Origin: a virus
Strand: one strand, 5' to 3'
DNA: 20,949 nt
Virus record (IMG/VR): IMGVR_UViG_3300008120_001057
Span: 1-20,949 of that record
The notes under the pieces were generated by a model that was not told the origin of the DNA, did no database searches, and worked only from the letters and a program-made list of their open reading frames with translations. The position numbers and the translations under genes are program-made. Below, one piece after another: positions 9,257-16,649 of this stretch. Position 1 is the first letter of the stretch, and every line of letters begins with the position of its first letter.

Positions 9257-12102
9257 GCATCATCAACGCCCACCCCCTACTGGCTGCCGCTGGTGCTGAT
9301 GGCTATCAAATCAGCCGAAACGCCTCTCTTGAAAACCTGTTGGGTACGCCATATAACACTGCATCTACTAACGCTACCTTACTCCGCATAGGCAACGATT
9401 CAGTGAATTTTGCTACATGGGATGGCGGTGTACAAACAGGACTTGTTAGCTCTGCAAATCTGCTTAGAGACCCATCTGCTTGGTACCACATTGTCTATAA
9501 GGTAGACACAACACAAGCAACCGCTGCTAACAGAGTTCGCATTTATGTAAATGGAGTTGAGGTTTCTTACTCAACTGCCTCCTACCCAGCGCAAAACTAC
9601 AATACTTACATTAATAGTGCAATAGCACATTATTCTGGGGTACTGTGGTTTAGTACTGGTGGCGCTTTCTCTGCGGCTCAACCAATGGACGGCTACCTCA
9701 CCGAAATCAATTTCATTGACGGACAGGCGTTAACGCCTTCTAGTTTCGGAGAAACTAACGCAGTCACAGGTGTATGGCAACCTAAACGCTATGCTGGTAC
9801 ATACGGCACAAATGGCTTCTATTTACCTTTTTCTGATAACTCTGGTGCGGATAGTTTTGGTATTGGTGCAGATAAATCAGCAGATGCATTAAATCGTGTT
9901 GAACTTGGCAATACTAGTGTGGGTTATACCATATTAGGAACCATGACATTTGCATCTGCTGGTGCAGCCCAAGTACACTTACGAGACAACAATTCATCAA
10001 CAGCAGCAGCAGACCCTGGTGGTTTAACTACAAATACAGCATTAGGATATGATTTTGGTAGAGCTATTAAAATAAGAAGAATTGCAACACTTACCGCTGC
10101 TGCTAATGGTACAGGTGCAACAAGTATATTCAATATTCAATACTCTGACGATAATGTCACATGGACAACAGTAACAGGGTCAGCTACTACACATACATTT
10201 TCAGCAGGGCTTGCACAAAGCAATACTACTGATATAGATGACAATGGTTCGCACCGATATTGGAGATTAAGATATTTGTCTGGTACTACAGCTGGTAATT
10301 TTTGGATTGCCACATTAGATATGTATGTTAACAATATTGGGCCTAATAGTTGGTTTCCAGTTAATGTATCTACAACTGCTGGCACAACCTACGATTCCAT
10401 GCTGGACGTGCCTACGCCTTATGCTGATGGTGATAAAGGGCGGGGGAACTATTGCGTGTTGAATCCGTTGCAAGATAGTGCAACGCTGGCGAATGGAAAC
10501 CTTGACGCTACCTCGCTCTCTAGTTACTCAGGCCGCAAGGCAACCATGCAACTCCCGACAACGGGAAAATGGTATTGGGAGACTACTGTTTCCAACACAA
10601 GCACAACGGCTGGAAACTGGTTTATTTTTGGCATGGTTACAAATTCTTTTGCGCTGACCTCTGCGGCTGTTGGGGCTGCTAATGCAATTTCTTTTGGTGA
10701 CAGGAACGATTCTGTATCTGGTGTGTTTAATGAAACAACAACAGTGTTCTCGTCTGCATCGATAAACTTTGCGACCAATGACATATTGCAATGTGCTTAT
10801 GACGCAGATAGTGGCAAGTTTTGGTTTGGAAAAAATAATTCTTGGTATGACTCATCTGGAACCACCACAGGCAATCCAGCAACAGGGTCTAACCAAACGC
10901 TAACGGCCTCCGCAAAAGAGTGGTTTCCGTTCTTCCAAGGCAATAACACTTCGTCTGTGGCTAATCTGAATTTTGGTCAACGCCCATTCAGCTACACACC
11001 ACCCACAGGTTTCAAAGCACTGAACACGCAAAATCTGCCTACGCCTACGATTAGCAATGGTGCTAATTACATGGCGGCTACGACTTACACGGGTACAAAC
11101 ACTACACTAGCTGTTAGCAATGCTGTTAATGGTATTTCATTTCAACCTGACTTGGTTTGGATTAAAAATAGAAGCGGTACTCAAAACCACTATCTACAAA
11201 ACTCTGTTGTTGGAGCAACAAGTTATCTTGTTAGCAACAACACAGGTGCAGAAAACCAATATAGCGGATCGGGGGTTAGTGCGGTCACAGCGTTTACCTC
11301 ATCTGGATTTAGCCTTGGCACTGACGCTATTGGCATGGCAAACAGCAACTCGCAAACCTATGTCGGCTGGCAATGGAACGCTGGCGGCTCAACTGTAACC
11401 AACACCAGCGGGACAATCTCATCACAAGTAAGAGCAAACCCCACTGCTGGCTTTAGCGTGGTGACATTTACTTCAACTGGTTCTTCAGGTGCTGTAACTG
11501 TTGGGCATGGTCTTGGTGTTGCCCCAGCAATGGTAATTACCAAAGAGCGTGGTGCGGTTGGTTCATGGGGTGTTTATCACACAGGATTAACAACACCCGC
11601 ATCACAGTATTTGAATTTACAAACAACTGGTGCGGCAACTACCAACACATCCTATTGGGGAAATACTAATCCAACATCTACTGTTGTCACTTTGGGCAAC
11701 GGAACAATGATGGCTCTTAATACAACAATGGTTATGTACTGCTTTGCCGCAGTAGCTGGATACTCTGCATTTGGTAAATACACAGGCAATAGTTCTGCTG
11801 ATGGGCCTTTTGTGTATCTTGGATTCAAACCAAGATATTTACTTATTAAATCATCAGTAGTTGCTGGTGGAACATGGGTGGTGTTTGATTCAGCAAGAAG
11901 TACATACAATGTAACAGGTGAAAAATTAGCACCAAATACCGCTGATTCAGAAAACAGCGGGGCTACGGGTATTGCTGGTGGCGTTGATTTTCTTTCAAAC
12001 GGATTTAAGATTCGATTAAGTTGGGGTGACATAAACACCTCAAACACCCTAATCTATGCCGCCTTTGCCGAAGTGCCGTTTAAATCGGCTCTCGGGCGTT
12101 GA
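9253..12102 (+). CDS. Mosaic receptor-binding / tail spike-like protein
   Basis: The 949-residue protein is a chain of beta-sandwich modules. Residues about 1-185 resemble a LamG/concanavalin domain (WYHIVYKVDTTQ, VRIYVNGVEV, then TEINFIDGQALTPSSFG). About 205-365 looks discoidin (F5/8)-like (IQYSDDNVTWTTV and RYWRLRY). About 425-585 resembles SPRY (GKWYWETTV, NFGQRPFSYTPPTGF). About 600-949 is the common phage C-terminal block ending AAFAEVPFK. All are typical of carbohydrate-binding adhesins. The ATG shares ATGA with the fibre stop; the Shine-Dalgarno is weak, so coupling is likely. The gene start seems short in its first LamG strand and the discoidin block differs in base composition (see findings). 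No enzymatic residues recognised. Confidence 0.75.
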   Translation: MSIINAHPLLAAAGADGYQISRNASLENLLGTPYNTASTNATLLRIGNDSVNFATWDGGVQTGLVSSANLLRDPSAWYHIVYKVDTTQATAANRVRIYVNGVEVSYSTASYPAQNYNTYINSAIAHYSGVLWFSTGGAFSAAQPMDGYLTEINFIDGQALTPSSFGETNAVTGVWQPKRYAGTYGTNGFYLPFSDNSGADSFGIGADKSADALNRVELGNTSVGYTILGTMTFASAGAAQVHLRDNNSSTAAADPGGLTTNTALGYDFGRAIKIRRIATLTAAANGTGATSIFNIQYSDDNVTWTTVTGSATTHTFSAGLAQSNTTDIDDNGSHRYWRLRYLSGTTAGNFWIATLDMYVNNIGPNSWFPVNVSTTAGTTYDSMLDVPTPYADGDKGRGNYCVLNPLQDSATLANGNLDATSLSSYSGRKATMQLPTTGKWYWETTVSNTSTTAGNWFIFGMVTNSFALTSAAVGAANAISFGDRNDSVSGVFNETTTVFSSASINFATNDILQCAYDADSGKFWFGKNNSWYDSSGTTTGNPATGSNQTLTASAKEWFPFFQGNNTSSVANLNFGQRPFSYTPPTGFKALNTQNLPTPTISNGANYMAATTYTGTNTTLAVSNAVNGISFQPDLVWIKNRSGTQNHYLQNSVVGATSYLVSNNTGAENQYSGSGVSAVTAFTSSGFSLGTDAIGMANSNSQTYVGWQWNAGGSTVTNTSGTISSQVRANPTAGFSVVTFTSTGSSGAVTVGHGLGVAPAMVITKERGAVGSWGVYHTGLTTPASQYLNLQTTGAATTNTSYWGNTNPTSTVVTLGNGTMMALNTTMVMYCFAAVAGYSAFGKYTGNSSADGPFVYLGFKPRYLLIKSSVVAGGTWVVFDSARSTYNVTGEKLAPNTADSENSGATGIAGGVDFLSNGFKIRLSWGDINTSNTLIYAAFAEVPFKSALGR

Positions 12103-12110
12103 GGAATACT

Positions 12111-12638
12111 ATGCCACAAGGACGCTTTCATCAAGACCAATCAGGCACAAAGATAGCGATGCTTACGCTATTGGAAAAAACTGAATCACGCACAGGAAAC
12201 GGCAGTTTTAAATATCGAGTTATGTGCGATTGTGGAACTGAAAAAATTGTAGGGTTTAGCCAAATGGCAACAGGCAGAACTCAATCCTGCGGTTGTTTGC
12301 AATTGCGTAAAGGTAAAGATGCTCCAGCATATAAACATGGTCGTAGCCAAACAAAAGAATATGACCTTGAACTGCACATGAAACGCAGTTACGGAATGGG
12401 CTTTAAAGAATACGAGGAAATGTTATTTGCTCAAGATGGCAAGTGCGCTATTTGTAAAGCAGAGCCACCCAAAGACCAGCACAAAACTAGATTAAACATA
12501 GACCATTGCCATACAACAGGCAAGGTTCGTGGATTGCTTTGTGACTGCTGTAATCGTGCTTTAGGCTTGATGCGAGACAATACAGAATTATTGGAAAAAG
12601 CTATCAAATACTTAAACAAAAATTCACTTGCGAGGTAA
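12111..12638 (+). CDS. HNH / endonuclease VII-type homing endonuclease
   Basis: The 175-residue protein has two zinc-binding parts. The N-terminal module has CDCG (residues 39-42) and SCGCL (59-63), a DNA-binding arrangement frequent in phage homing enzymes. The C-terminal catalytic module carries C112-x2-C115, IDHCH (130-134), then VRGLLCDCCN (139-148), the zinc and beta-beta-alpha metal signature of the recombination endonuclease VII family. An earlier in-frame TTG at 12099 was rejected because GAGG at 12101-12104 is spaced six bases from the ATG at 12111. Free-standing, inserted between the receptor-binding gene and a tail-associated gene, it is more likely a mobile nuclease than a packaging resolvase. 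Confidence 0.8.
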   Translation: MPQGRFHQDQSGTKIAMLTLLEKTESRTGNGSFKYRVMCDCGTEKIVGFSQMATGRTQSCGCLQLRKGKDAPAYKHGRSQTKEYDLELHMKRSYGMGFKEYEEMLFAQDGKCAICKAEPPKDQHKTRLNIDHCHTTGKVRGLLCDCCNRALGLMRDNTELLEKAIKYLNKNSLAR

Positions 12639-12641
12639 CTC

Positions 12642-13178
12642 ATGTTTTTACTCAATGGCTCACCACTCCCACTTGACACACCATTCACCATTGATGGCAC
12701 AAGCTATCCAGCAAACTGGCTACGCTTGACAAGCATTGCAGAGAAGAATGCTGTTGGCATCACAGAGGTGGCAGATGTGACTACCACATACGATGACAGA
12801 TTTTACTGGGGCGTAGACAACCCCAAACTGTTGAATGACAGAGAAGAATCTGACGAGGATGGCAACCCCATGTATGTGCAAGTCTATGACTCTGCCACAC
12901 AAGCAATGGTTGATTCATCTGAACGACTTGTCACCAAAGGACTAAAGTCACAGTGGATTGCACAGGTCAAAGACACCGCCAACAAATTGCTGGCTCAGTC
13001 TGATTGGATGGTGATTCGCAAGGTTGAGCGTAGCGTGGACATACCCGCTGATACTGTGACATACAGGGCGGCAGTGATTGCTGAATGCACAAGGCTTGTG
13101 ACTGCCATCCAAGGCTGTGCTGATGTACCTGCTTTGATTGATGTGGTAACCGCACAAGGATGGCCTGTAAATGTCTGA
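12642..13178 (+). CDS. Tail-fibre-adjacent protein, possible assembly chaperone
   Basis: The 178-residue product is soluble, without signal or membrane segments. It reads as an N-terminal beta-rich domain (residues 1-60, containing WLRLTSIAEKNAVGITEV and then RFYWGVDNP), and a helical C-terminal half with a Trp/Lys/Glu rich segment. Similar proteins occur just after fibre genes in many tailed phages and some act in fibre assembly, but I cannot assign a named family with certainty. GAGGT at 12632-12636 precedes the ATG, overlapping the stop region of the nuclease gene, so the nuclease has not disrupted its ribosome site. Confidence 0.55.
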   Translation: MFLLNGSPLPLDTPFTIDGTSYPANWLRLTSIAEKNAVGITEVADVTTTYDDRFYWGVDNPKLLNDREESDEDGNPMYVQVYDSATQAMVDSSERLVTKGLKSQWIAQVKDTANKLLAQSDWMVIRKVERSVDIPADTVTYRAAVIAECTRLVTAIQGCADVPALIDVVTAQGWPVNV

Positions 13179-13365
13179 TCTTGAAAAGAACTTTGCTGTG
13201 CATGAAGCAATCTGCGCTCAGAGATATGAGAGCATAGACAAGTCTTTGCGTGAGGGTGATAGGCGCATGACTAAGATTGAATATCTTATCTATGCTGTCA
13301 TGCTGTGTGTGCTGTTTGGCCCAGGCGTTGCTGGTGAATTCGTTAAGAAGCTTTTAGGGTTGTAA
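13171..13365 (+). CDS. Small membrane protein, unassigned (holin candidate)
   Basis: The 64-residue protein has a charged helical N-terminus (residues 1-36, ending RRMTKIEY) and a single hydrophobic segment (about 38-55, LIYAVMLCVLFGPGVAG) followed by a short Lys-rich tail (KKLLGL). One transmembrane helix in a protein just before a lysis module is compatible with a holin or with a scaffold for the following membrane proteins. The ATG overlaps the previous stop by eight bases and AAGGA at 13156-13160 is a usable ribosome site. Function is not evident from the sequence alone. Confidence 0.6.
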   Translation: MSDLEKNFAVHEAICAQRYESIDKSLREGDRRMTKIEYLIYAVMLCVLFGPGVAGEFVKKLLGL

Positions 13366-13369
13366 CAAT

Positions 13370-14077
13370 GTGGATCCTATATCCTTGCTATTCGCTGCCA
13401 ATGCTTGTGTGGCAGCAATTAAAGAAGGATGTGAACTTTATAAGCAAGCCAAAGAGTCTTTCATGGAGGTCAAAGCGACTGTCGATGAGGTTGCTGGCAT
13501 ATATAAGGAAGTTACTGGATTTTGGAGTAACTTTAGTAACTTCTTTAAACCTAAGAATAAGCCAGTTCAATCCTCTGCCACGCCAAAGTCTGTGGCGAAA
13601 AAGAAGGAGAAGTTCGTTGCCGTTGACGAGACACAAGTCAAGGTCAACATTGTCAAGCAGCTTACTGAGTTTTTTAAAATTCAGGAACAGCTTGAAGCAC
13701 ACATAAGAGAAGAAGAAGAAAAGTCGAGAACTGTCTATGACCCAGATCAGAATTACATGGAGGCAGCACTAAAGCGTGTGATGGCACAGCAGCAGATGGC
13801 TGAGTTAGTGGTTCAGATCCGTGAATGCATGGTGTACCAGTCCCCACCTGAAATGGGGGCTTTGTACAGCGAGGTGTTTAACATGAGGGAGATCATTCAG
13901 GAGGAGCAAACTCAGGCAAGACTCAAACAAGAAGCAGCGAAGAGGGTAGAGTCATGGCAACGCAAGGAAGAGCAAAGAAGCTTCCAGCTAAAACTAGGAT
14001 ACCTAGTAGCGACTTTTATATTCCTCCTGTATCTTTGGATGTGGCTCCTGTTCGTAAACCAATTGGGGAAGAAATAG
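13370..14077 (+). CDS. Membrane-anchored coiled-coil phage protein (GTG start)
   Basis: The frame begins with GTG at 13370-13372, giving VDPISLLFAANACVAAIKEG, the family's usual opening, rather than with the ATG at 13368, which belongs to a different frame. Residues 1-60 are helical, 85-200 are charged coiled coil (EEEEK, QEEQTQARLKQEAAKR), and residues about 209-228 form a C-terminal transmembrane helix (YLVATFIFLLYLWMWLL). Proteins with this arrangement occur near the lysis genes of podoviruses; their role is unknown to me. The last 120 bases are overlapped by the next gene. Confidence 0.65.
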   Translation: MDPISLLFAANACVAAIKEGCELYKQAKESFMEVKATVDEVAGIYKEVTGFWSNFSNFFKPKNKPVQSSATPKSVAKKKEKFVAVDETQVKVNIVKQLTEFFKIQEQLEAHIREEEEKSRTVYDPDQNYMEAALKRVMAQQQMAELVVQIRECMVYQSPPEMGALYSEVFNMREIIQEEQTQARLKQEAAKRVESWQRKEEQRSFQLKLGYLVATFIFLLYLWMWLLFVNQLGKK

Positions 14078-14241
14078 TGGGCTGGATTGCTGCGTGTGTG
14101 CTGATTGCCTTGCTGTTGCCAATCATGGGGGTTCTTTATCTTGACATACTTGCAACAAAGAATGAGGCTAAATCTCAGTTGGAACAGGTTGAACGGTTAA
14201 GACGACAGCTTGAGCAAAAGGAAAGGGAGAAAGAAAAATGA
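13954..14241 (+). CDS. Small membrane protein overlapping the upstream gene
   Basis: The 95-residue product has a basic N-terminus (MATQGRAKKLPAKT), a strong transmembrane segment (residues about 41-64) and a C-terminal coiled coil (QLEQVERLRRQLEQKEREKEK). It starts at an ATG inside the previous gene in another frame, so 124 bases encode two proteins. An AGAGGG upstream (about 13941-13947) is a plausible ribosome site, which argues that the frame is real. The pattern of transmembrane segment plus coiled coil resembles the preceding protein and the spanin, suggesting a membrane complex. Function is unassigned. Confidence 0.65.
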   Translation: MATQGRAKKLPAKTRIPSSDFYIPPVSLDVAPVRKPIGEEIVGWIAACVLIALLLPIMGVLYLDILATKNEAKSQLEQVERLRRQLEQKEREKEK

Positions 14242-14426
14242 ACATCTATTGCATTTGGGGGTTGTCTGTTTTGCTGGTCTTGTTGACTGGCTGCGAAGAT
14301 AGATTCAGGTATCCATGCCAAGACCCAAAGAACTGGGAAATTGATCAATGCAAACCTCCAATCTGTAGTGCCACTGGCACTTGTCCTGAAATGTTGATCA
14401 CCACATCTGAAAAGGAGAAAAAATAA
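14238..14426 (+). CDS. Small phage lipoprotein
   Basis: The 62-residue protein has a signal peptide with the lipobox LLTGC, so Cys19 would be the lipidated residue after cleavage by signal peptidase II. The mature part is short and Cys-rich (YPCQDPKNW, then CKPPICSATGTCP), which suggests disulfides in the periplasm. I know of similar Cys-rich lipoproteins near the lysis genes of other podoviruses, but not their function. It is translationally coupled on both sides (ATGA at the start, TAATG at the end). Confidence 0.7.
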   Translation: MNIYCIWGLSVLLVLLTGCEDRFRYPCQDPKNWEIDQCKPPICSATGTCPEMLITTSEKEKK

Positions 14427-14755
14427 TGCCGACCGTTGTAATGAACAAACCAAATCGAATGACCGCTGAAGAGATAGAGATCCGTGTGTGGGCTTTTGTG
14501 ATTGTCATATTGGTGGCAATTCTTTTCGGTGCAATGTTTGCGTTTCTCTATTCTGTGACTTATGTCACTCAGCCAATGGCTGGCATGGCTCCCATTGACA
14601 AGGTGTATACCAGCCAGATCTCTACGATCATGGTATTTATTACGGGTGTGCTAGGTGGTGTGGCTGGTAGATCTGGTGTCAAAGCTGTTGCAAAAGCTGT
14701 TGCCAAGGCAGATGCTGAAGCTGACAGCGAACCAAAGATGGAAGCCAAGGAATGA
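14426..14755 (+). CDS. Two-transmembrane protein, holin candidate
   Basis: The 109-residue product has two hydrophobic segments (about residues 21-46 and 63-84), a short connector with Pro and Gly between them, and a Lys/Ala/Glu-rich cytoplasmic tail (about 85-109). That arrangement, and the position just before the spanin and endolysin genes, fits a class II-type holin that would open the inner membrane for the signal-less endolysin. The helical GVLGGVAGRSG turn also occurs in other phage proteins of this type. No experimental family name is claimed; the 64- and 95-residue proteins upstream are alternatives. Confidence 0.55.
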   Translation: MPTVVMNKPNRMTAEEIEIRVWAFVIVILVAILFGAMFAFLYSVTYVTQPMAGMAPIDKVYTSQISTIMVFITGVLGGVAGRSGVKAVAKAVAKADAEADSEPKMEAKE

Positions 14756-15231
14756 GTCTATTCAATCCATGGGTGCTACTTGGCATCTTGATGGCTGTGA
14801 TTGGCGCTGGCACAACTGGATACATCAAAGGTGGATCTGATGAGAGCAAGCGCCAGCAACTAGAGATAGCCAGGTTAAACGAGCAGGCAAGGGCAAAGGA
14901 ACAAGCTCTGGTTTCTGCTGTTCAAACGCAAGCAACTCAATTGGTGAAGGCAAACAACAATGCAAAAACTGTTATTCAAAAGCGCAATGCTGACATTGAC
15001 TCTGGCACTTTGCGGCTGCGGCTCCCTGTTAAAGCCACCGCCTGCCCCGTACAAGCCCCCGCAGATCCCCCCGTTGCCAGCGGAGATAGCATTCAAACAG
15101 GAGCCGAACTTGAGCGAGAGACTGCTAAAGCTCTTATCACCATCACAGACGATGGAGACAAAGCAATCAGACAACTCAACGCCTGCATCGATGCCTACAA
15201 CTCCATCTACCAAACCATGAAAGGAAACTGA
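14752..15231 (+). CDS. Rz: Inner-membrane spanin subunit (Rz-like)
   Basis: The 159-residue product has one N-terminal transmembrane segment (about residues 5-25) and then a long periplasmic helix of coiled-coil character (31-85), as in lambda Rz. The segment SGTLRLRLPV at about 84-93 recurs in Rz-type i-spanins. Two Cys (98 and 145) could form intermolecular disulfides. It starts on the ATGA of the holin candidate and ends on the TGATG of the endolysin. Rz spans the periplasm with Rz1 to fuse the inner and outer membranes at the last step of lysis. The gene contains Rz1 completely (see below). Confidence 0.85.
   Translation: MSLFNPWVLLGILMAVIGAGTTGYIKGGSDESKRQQLEIARLNEQARAKEQALVSAVQTQATQLVKANNNAKTVIQKRNADIDSGTLRLRLPVKATACPVQAPADPPVASGDSIQTGAELERETAKALITITDDGDKAIRQLNACIDAYNSIYQTMKGN
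14960..15220 (+). CDS. Rz1: Outer-membrane spanin lipoprotein (Rz1-like), nested inside Rz
   Basis: An 86-residue frame lies wholly inside Rz in another frame. It begins with a signal peptide that ends in LCGC, so Cys20 is the expected lipid-carrying residue, followed by a strongly Pro-rich stretch (KPPPAPYKPP, then QIPPLPAEIAF) and a polar C-terminus. That is the defining layout of Rz1, an outer-membrane lipoprotein that complexes with the Rz C-terminus. GAAGG at 14946-14950 lies nine bases before the ATG. The run of C-rich codons shared with Rz at about 15035-15075 reflects the double coding. Nested Rz/Rz1 is well known from lambda and other phages. Confidence 0.85.
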   Translation: MQKLLFKSAMLTLTLALCGCGSLLKPPPAPYKPPQIPPLPAEIAFKQEPNLSERLLKLLSPSQTMETKQSDNSTPASMPTTPSTKP

Positions 15232-15842
15232 TGAACGCTGAACAACTTGCCCATGCTTTGAAATTAACGCCTGCAAAGGCAGAGGAGTGGATAGATGCAA
15301 TCAATGAAACTTTTGATCGTTTCGACATATCAACGCCTGAAAGACAGGCTTGTTTCTTGGGGCAATGCGCTCACGAATCTGCTGGGTTCACTGCGCTCAA
15401 AGAAAACCTCAACTACTCAGCAGAAGGATTGACCAAGGTCTGGCCTAAGCGGTTCCCTAGTTTGGACGCTGCCCAGCCATACCATCGCAATCCAGAGAAG
15501 ATTGCCAACAAGGTCTACGCTGACCGCATGGGCAATGGTGATGAGGATTCTGGTGAAGGGTTCAAGTACCGTGGTCGTGGTCTGATCCAGTTGACTGGCA
15601 AAGATAACTACCGTGCGTGTGGTGAAGCTTTAGGTGTTGACCTGGTTGAAGATCCAGATCAGGTATCCAGTCCTCAGTATGCTGCCTTGTCAGCAGGCTG
15701 GTTCTGGGATAAGAATAAGTTGAATCAGTTTGCTGATGCCAACGATATGACGACATTGACCAAGCGGATCAATGGTGGAACCCATGGCATTGATGATCGG
15801 ATTGCTCGTACTCAACACGCCTTGGATTCCTTGATGGCTTAA
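15231..15842 (+). CDS. Endolysin, GH19 chitinase-like muramidase
   Basis: The 203-residue product is a GH19-type catalytic domain over essentially its full length, with no binding domain. Expected landmarks are present: AHESAG with Glu49 as the probable acid catalyst, LKENLNY with Glu58 as a second candidate, YRGRGLIQLTG (113-123) and INGGTHGIDDR (180-190). The enzyme cleaves peptidoglycan glycan strands during lysis. No signal peptide is present, so release depends on a holin. AAGGA at 15221-15225 precedes the ATG, which shares TGATG with Rz. The TAA overlaps the convergent small gene (TTAA). Confidence 0.85.
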   Translation: MNAEQLAHALKLTPAKAEEWIDAINETFDRFDISTPERQACFLGQCAHESAGFTALKENLNYSAEGLTKVWPKRFPSLDAAQPYHRNPEKIANKVYADRMGNGDEDSGEGFKYRGRGLIQLTGKDNYRACGEALGVDLVEDPDQVSSPQYAALSAGWFWDKNKLNQFADANDMTTLTKRINGGTHGIDDRIARTQHALDSLMA

Positions 15843-15955
15843 TCTTGGCCTAAAAGCCAAGTGTGGAAATCAACAGGGGGTATGCCGACAGACTGACATC
15901 TGCGGCAGTACTCTCTGTATTCTTTGTCAAGCTTCTCCCAATCCGATGGATTCAT
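15839..15955 (-). CDS. Hidden 38-residue protein with a Cys pair
   Basis: A short minus-strand frame starts at the ATG whose complement is 15953-15955, inside the 3' end of the ERF gene, and stops at 15839. It reads MNPSDWEKLDKEYREY, then CRRCQ, then a VGIPPVDFHTW-type segment. GGAGAAGGA lies just before the ATG (complement about 15958-15968), an excellent ribosome site. The gene follows the leftward recombination operon in a shifted frame. Its last two codons overlap the endolysin stop through the palindrome TTAA. CxxC and the helix rich in charges suggest a small metal-binding or regulatory peptide, but no function can be assigned. Confidence 0.55.
   Translation of the reverse strand: MNPSDWEKLDKEYREYCRRCQSVGIPPVDFHTWLLGQD
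15844..15861. terminator. Candidate hairpin between convergent genes
   Basis: CTTGGC (15844-15849) and GCCAAG (15856-15861) form a perfect six-base-pair stem with a six-base loop directly after the endolysin stop. No U-run follows on the + strand, so as an intrinsic terminator it is weak. It lies inside the convergent 38-codon gene. It could end the lysis transcript or protect a 3' end. Confidence 0.35.
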
Positions 15956-16649
15956 CGTCCTTCTCCTCAAGCTGTGCGCCCAGTCTCTTTAGGCGCAGTT
16001 GGTAATCCCCAAGCAACTTTGCCTTATGCTCAGGGTTGATCTTGTTGACCTGATCCTCGTTTGCTTCACGCAATTCCCGAAGCTTAGTCATTTTTGTGCG
16101 GTTGGCAAGTGTGGATTTCTCTACCTTTTCACGCAGTTCAATGGTTCCATTTGTGTATGCATCTGAGTCAGCATAATGGCGTGGTTCTTTGCCTGGTATG
16201 GTTAGCGTGTATGGCAAAGTAGTTGCTGGCGCTGGTGGCTTGATAGCATCCAGCGGGTTGGTTGCTGGCGCTAGTTTGCGACTGCCAGCGTTGCCATCAT
16301 CGTCTTCTGGTGCTATGCCACAGGCAGACATCAGGCTGTACCTACGGGCATAGGTCAAGGCACTAGCGTACCCTTGTGGATCCTGTTTGACAGCAGGAAA
16401 GTGGACGATGCCGCACTCCAGCATCTCGCCAGACTCATGGACAAACACTGTCTCGCACATGATGCCATCATTGCAGTCGTAATTTTTTTGCAGTAAAAAT
16501 ATGCCATTTTCATTTAGGGCATCGATCACCGCTTCGACACAAGCAGACAGATCTGCATACCTACTGCGGAAGTGAGGGTTTGTACTAGTCTTCAATGCTG
16601 GGCCAAAGGCTCTTTGGGCTTTGACAAGGGCTGATGCAATCTGTTTCAT
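15927..16649 (-). CDS. erf: ERF-family single-strand annealing protein
   Basis: The 240-residue product belongs to the Erf/P22-like superfamily of single-strand annealing proteins, which pair complementary DNA strands after 5'-end resection. The best signature is at residues 89-120: QDPQGYASALTYARRY, then SLMSACGIAPEDDDGN. The C-terminal part (about 150-240) is a charged, variable tail. The start at 16649 shares ATGA with the end of the YqaJ-type exonuclease, and AAGGAA lies upstream at good spacing. Placement directly beside the exonuclease is that of a Red-type recombination pair, expected to act in phage recombination and repair. Confidence 0.9.
   Translation of the reverse strand: MKQIASALVKAQRAFGPALKTSTNPHFRSRYADLSACVEAVIDALNENGIFLLQKNYDCNDGIMCETVFVHESGEMLECGIVHFPAVKQDPQGYASALTYARRYSLMSACGIAPEDDDGNAGSRKLAPATNPLDAIKPPAPATTLPYTLTIPGKEPRHYADSDAYTNGTIELREKVEKSTLANRTKMTKLRELREANEDQVNKINPEHKAKLLGDYQLRLKRLGAQLEEKDDESIGLGEA

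Noticed and set aside
12099-12110. TTG start for the HNH nuclease
   Set aside because: It lies before the GAGG ribosome site and overlaps the receptor-binding stop; the ATG at 12111 is properly spaced.
13368-13706. 112-codon frame starting with ATG 13368
   Set aside because: It begins two bases before the GTG of the 235-residue gene but reads as unstructured basic residues, has no start context of its own and is fully inside that gene; the GTG frame has the family-like opening.
15844-15861. Strong intrinsic terminator
   Set aside because: The stem is real but no U-run follows on the + strand, so only a weak candidate is listed.
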